This document shows, piece by piece, positions 61,657 through 64,000 of a stretch of 64,000 bases of DNA. This DNA is from Marinifilum flexuosum (GTDB lineage: Bacteria > Bacteroidota > Bacteroidia > Bacteroidales > Marinifilaceae). Numbering within the stretch: the first letter of the stretch is position 1; each line of letters starts with the position of its first letter. Where the stretch lies: NCBI RefSeq assembly GCF_003610555.1, contig NZ_RAPQ01000010.1, positions 310,001 to 374,000 on the forward strand, written 5' to 3'. A program made the position numbers and the translations under genes. Under the pieces are notes generated by a model that worked only from the letters and a program-made list of their open reading frames with translations, was not told the DNA's origin and did not search any database.

Positions 61657-62931
61657 ATGAAACTGAACAACAAAAAGATGCAAACACAGAGCATACCTCT
61701 ACGAGGACTTGTAATATTAATGCTGATTTTTGGACTACCCCAAGAGCATTTAAATGCTCAAAGAGTAGAAACTGGAATAGATGTACTACAAAAATCCAAC
61801 TTTAGAATTTTATCTGGAAAAAGGATTGGTATTATCACAAATCCCACAGGAGTGAATAAAAATATCGTTTCAACTATCGATTTGCTTCATGAGGCTACAA
61901 ATGTTGAGGTAAAAGCTTTGTACAGTCCCGAACACGGAATTAGAGGAGATCATGCTGCAGGTGCTAAAGTTGGAACATATACTGATAATAAAACTGGCCT
62001 AACCGTCTATTCTCTTTATGGCAAAAACAAAAAGCCAAATTCTGAAATGCTAAAGGAACTAGATGCCTTAGTTTACGATATTCAAGACATTGGAGTAAGA
62101 TCGTACACCTATATAAGTACGATGGGGCTAGCAATGGAAGCCTGCCAAGAAAACGATATTGAATTAATTATTTTGGATCGTCCTAACCCAATTGGCGGTT
62201 TAAAAGTTGAAGGCGGTTTGGTTGAACCTGACTATATTTCCTTTGTAAGTCAGTTTCCCGTTCCTTATGTTTATGGCCTAACTTGTGGAGAGCTTGCCAA
62301 TTATTTAAACGAAGAAGGCTTATTAAAAGATGGCAAAAAATGCAAGCTAACCGTTGTAGAAATGGATGGCTGGAAACGAGATATAATTTTTGCTGAAACA
62401 GGTTTACCATGGGTCCCAACATCACCTCATATCCCAAATTCGAATACTGCAATTTACTATGCAATTTCAGGAATTTTAGGAGAACTTTACACAGTATCAA
62501 TTGGAGTTGGATACACGCAACCTTTTGAACTATTTGCTGCCGAATGGATCAATGCCGACAAATTAGCATCTAATTTAAATAAACTATCTCTACCTGGAGT
62601 AATATTCCGTCCGGTACATTACAAACCATACTATTCAGTTAGCAAGGGAGAAATGATTCATGGTGTACAGTTACATTTTACCGATGTGACAAAAGCGCCA
62701 CTTTCTTTAATTCAATTCTACGTTCTGCAAGAACTACACAAATTAAATCCAGACAAAAATGTATTTGAAATGTGCGATAAAGCTCGTCTGAACATGTTTG
62801 ATAAAGTTTGCGGAGACAAGAAAATCAGAGATGAGTTTTCGAAAAACTTCCTTGTGAAAGACATTGAGGATTTATGGAATATTCCTGCTGAAGATTTTAA
62901 AGAAAAATCGAAAAAATATTGGTTGTACTAA
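61657..62931 (+). CDS. DUF1343 / NamZ-type exo-beta-N-acetylmuramidase
   Basis: Family of Bacillus NamZ (YbbC), which removes N-acetylmuramic acid from the ends of murein glycan fragments. 424 aa; signal peptide to about 35 (LVILMLIFGLPQEHLNAQ). Conserved blocks: GKRIGIITNPTGVNKNIVST, LYSPEHGIRGDHAAGAKVG, YDIQDIGVRSYTYISTMGLA, LDRPNPIGG and GLPWVPTSPHIPN. Tannerella, which cannot make MurNAc, uses a homologue for scavenging. Divergent from the transglutaminase/GHL10 genes and sharing their control region. A strong terminator follows. Confidence 0.92.
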   Translation: MKLNNKKMQTQSIPLRGLVILMLIFGLPQEHLNAQRVETGIDVLQKSNFRILSGKRIGIITNPTGVNKNIVSTIDLLHEATNVEVKALYSPEHGIRGDHAAGAKVGTYTDNKTGLTVYSLYGKNKKPNSEMLKELDALVYDIQDIGVRSYTYISTMGLAMEACQENDIELIILDRPNPIGGLKVEGGLVEPDYISFVSQFPVPYVYGLTCGELANYLNEEGLLKDGKKCKLTVVEMDGWKRDIIFAETGLPWVPTSPHIPNSNTAIYYAISGILGELYTVSIGVGYTQPFELFAAEWINADKLASNLNKLSLPGVIFRPVHYKPYYSVSKGEMIHGVQLHFTDVTKAPLSLIQFYVLQELHKLNPDKNVFEMCDKARLNMFDKVCGDKKIRDEFSKNFLVKDIEDLWNIPAEDFKEKSKKYWLY

Positions 62932-62940
62932 TGCATTTAT

Positions 62941-62970
62941 ATGGTCGCTAAAAAGCGACCATTTTTTTTA
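62941..62970 (+). terminator. DUF1343 gene terminator
   Basis: ATGGTCGCT (62941-62949) and AGCGACCAT (62954-62962) form a perfect 9-bp stem with a 4-base A loop, followed by a run of T. Textbook intrinsic terminator. Confidence 0.9.
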
Positions 62971-63110
62971 CGCTTCCGCAAAAACTTGCGCACCGTTGTG
63001 CAAAAAATTGTGCAAACTTCCGCAACTTTTTGCGAAAGGTACATTTTAATAAGAGGGAAATTTGCTTTGGGTTTTGCAAACAGTTTGCAGATACAATTTC
63101 GTGCTTTAGC
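62971..63110. repeat. Phased GC-motif tract (10-12 bp spacing)
   Basis: TTCCGCA (62974), TTGCGCA (62986), TTGTGCAAA (62996 and 63008), TTCCGCA (63018), TTTGCGAAA (63029), TTTGCTTT (63061), TTTGCAAA (63073) and TTTGCAGA (63084). The GC steps fall at 62978, 62988, 63000, 63012, 63022, 63032, 63064, 63076 and 63087, mostly 10-12 bases apart, about 21-23 per pair. The core TTCCGCA is the one in the array at 19545-19800. Intergenic, between convergent genes. Confidence 0.6.
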
Positions 63111-63160
63111 TCACTTCAACATTAAGCCTTAAACGAACTTCTCATTAACTATAAGCAAAA

Positions 63161-63190
63161 AAGAAAGCTTCGGAATTCCGAAGCTTTCTT
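63161..63190. terminator. Bidirectional terminator at acetyltransferase 3' end
   Basis: AAGAAAGCTTCGG (63161-63173) and CCGAAGCTTTCTT (63178-63190) form a perfect 13-bp stem with loop AATT, with A-rich flank on the left and T-rich on the right. Confidence 0.85.
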
Positions 63191-63191
63191 T

Positions 63192-64000
63192 TTATATCTT
63201 AATAAAAATGCGTTTTCGATACAGGTACAACACAATTAACCAGTATACTATGATATGAGAAAGTGCAAAAAACAAAGATCCATTTAATGGTCCTGCCCAG
63301 GATACAAATGCATTTTGATACAGCCAGGCATATCCCGTTATCGATTTTCCCGAGACATCAGAAAAGTGAACCAAATAGATAATCACCTTTACCCAAACTA
63401 CAGATAGTACAAAAATGAAAAGTGGATTCATTCCGAAAACCAAAAATGGATGAGCCCATTTTTTATAATCCAGTATATCGATAAAGAAAATCATTACGGC
63501 CATTACCAATTGAGCCAATCCTGCTGTATAAAACACATAGGAACTTGACCAAATTGGTTTATTAATAGGAAATCCAATATTCCAAATCAAACCTGCAATC
63601 ACTCCCAACACACCAAAAATTAGTAATCCAGGAACAATCATTTTTCTATCTGAAGAAGAAATTAAACTACCGGTAAGGTATCCTAACAAAACGGTTACAA
63701 TTGCAGGCAGTGTACTAAACAGTCCTTCCGGGTCGAAAGGAATTCCAAATCCTTTAAACAAATGACTTTCGCCTAAAATTGCAGTATCGAAAGCAATTGT
63801 TGAATTTCCTTCCAGACTATAAGGCTGATCACCACCAAGGAAATAAACCAATCCCCAATAGGCAAAAAGCATTGCGCCTGAAACAATCAACAACCTGGTT
63901 TTACTTAGAGCAAGACACAACAAACTACCCAAGCCATAGGCAAGTGCAATACGTTGCAGAACTCCCATTATTCTAAGATTCTCTAACTTTAAATGATAAA
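63192..64000 (-). CDS. NagX/HGSNAT-like membrane acyltransferase, 5' end outside window
   Basis: Multi-pass inner-membrane protein related to heparan-alpha-glucosaminide N-acetyltransferase and bacterial NagX (DUF5009). Reading on the - strand the frame stays open to the window edge: residues YHLKLENLRI precede the internal ATG at 63968, and NLRIMGVLQRIALAYG matches the family, so that ATG is not the real start. At least six hydrophobic helices are visible, with FGIPFDPEGLFSTLPAIVTV and VFGMNPLFIFVLSVVW. NagX genes accompany amino-sugar uptake in other bacteria, which fits a role in GlcNAc handling here. Confidence 0.85.
   Translation of the reverse strand, partial: YHLKLENLRIMGVLQRIALAYGLGSLLCLALSKTRLLIVSGAMLFAYWGLVYFLGGDQPYSLEGNSTIAFDTAILGESHLFKGFGIPFDPEGLFSTLPAIVTVLLGYLTGSLISSSDRKMIVPGLLIFGVLGVIAGLIWNIGFPINKPIWSSSYVFYTAGLAQLVMAVMIFFIDILDYKKWAHPFLVFGMNPLFIFVLSVVWVKVIIYLVHFSDVSGKSITGYAWLYQNAFVSWAGPLNGSLFFALSHIIVYWLIVLYLYRKRIFIKI

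Noticed and set aside
62941-63132. Short + frames in the phased tract after DUF1343
   Set aside because: They overlap the terminator and the repeat tract, with arginine/cysteine-rich low-complexity translation.

Overview
The window comes from an AT-rich Bacteroidota chromosome, probably a marine member of the Marinilabiliales/Marinifilaceae type (inferred from gene content; no search was run). Evidence includes SusC/SusD outer-membrane uptake proteins, TAnnTTTG-type -7 promoter elements with TTTG or TTG about 19-21 bases upstream, the near absence of Shine-Dalgarno sequences, type III glutamine synthetase, DUF4294, DUF2851, DUF1343 and PD40/OmpA/SPOR lipoproteins. No insertion sequence, prophage, integron or CRISPR array was seen. 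Most of the window is core chromosome.

Layout. 1-8400: dnaB, ispE, a two-gene acyl-CoA carboxyltransferase/biotin-carrier unit, an LptG/YjgP-type permease, tgt and a glycosyltransferase. 8408-13147, all on +: an ECF-like sigma factor, rsmG, rpmH, a PASTA protein, an RluD-type pseudouridine synthase and ddl. 13539-18022, on -: gcvP, a metallo-beta-lactamase-fold hydrolase and thpR. 18109-24296, mainly on +: elbB, a membrane protein, gamma-glutamyltransferase, arginine deiminase and a TrmH-type methyltransferase, with DUF4294 on -. 24298-31000, on -: a GHKL ATPase-like regulator, a TPR lipoprotein, a deoxynucleoside kinase, a small membrane protein, pnp and rpsO. 31289-36316, on -: a complete rRNA operon (16S, tRNA-Ile, tRNA-Ala, 23S, 5S) preceded by four similar tandem promoters. 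37093-51301: a TrkA-type channel, DUF2851, pyrF, prfA, purM, a PD40/OmpA lipoprotein, glnN, a CotH-like protein and an exported phosphatase.

51544-64000 looks like a peptidoglycan (muropeptide) scavenging locus. It holds a transglutaminase-like lipoprotein, a GHL10/DigH-like glycosidase, an NlpC/P60 lipoprotein with an SH3 domain, an enolase-superfamily dipeptide epimerase with a Tat/lipoprotein signal, SusC and SusD. Divergent from these is a DUF1343/NamZ-type exo-muramidase, and at the right edge is the 3' part of a NagX/HGSNAT-like membrane acetyltransferase. Together they would strip glycan and peptide from murein fragments and import the products.

The least explained structure is a set of degenerate arrays with a strict 21-bp period (two DNA helical turns). 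They sit at 19411-19800 and 42417-42786, with a related 10-12-bp phased tract at 62971-63110. All three lie between the 3' ends of convergent genes. The first and third share a TTCCGCA core. The second is built from 14-bp palindromes close to TTTCAACGTTGAAA. Units have drifted in sequence while spacing is kept almost exactly, which suggests selection on helical phasing or protein binding. I know of no described element of this kind.
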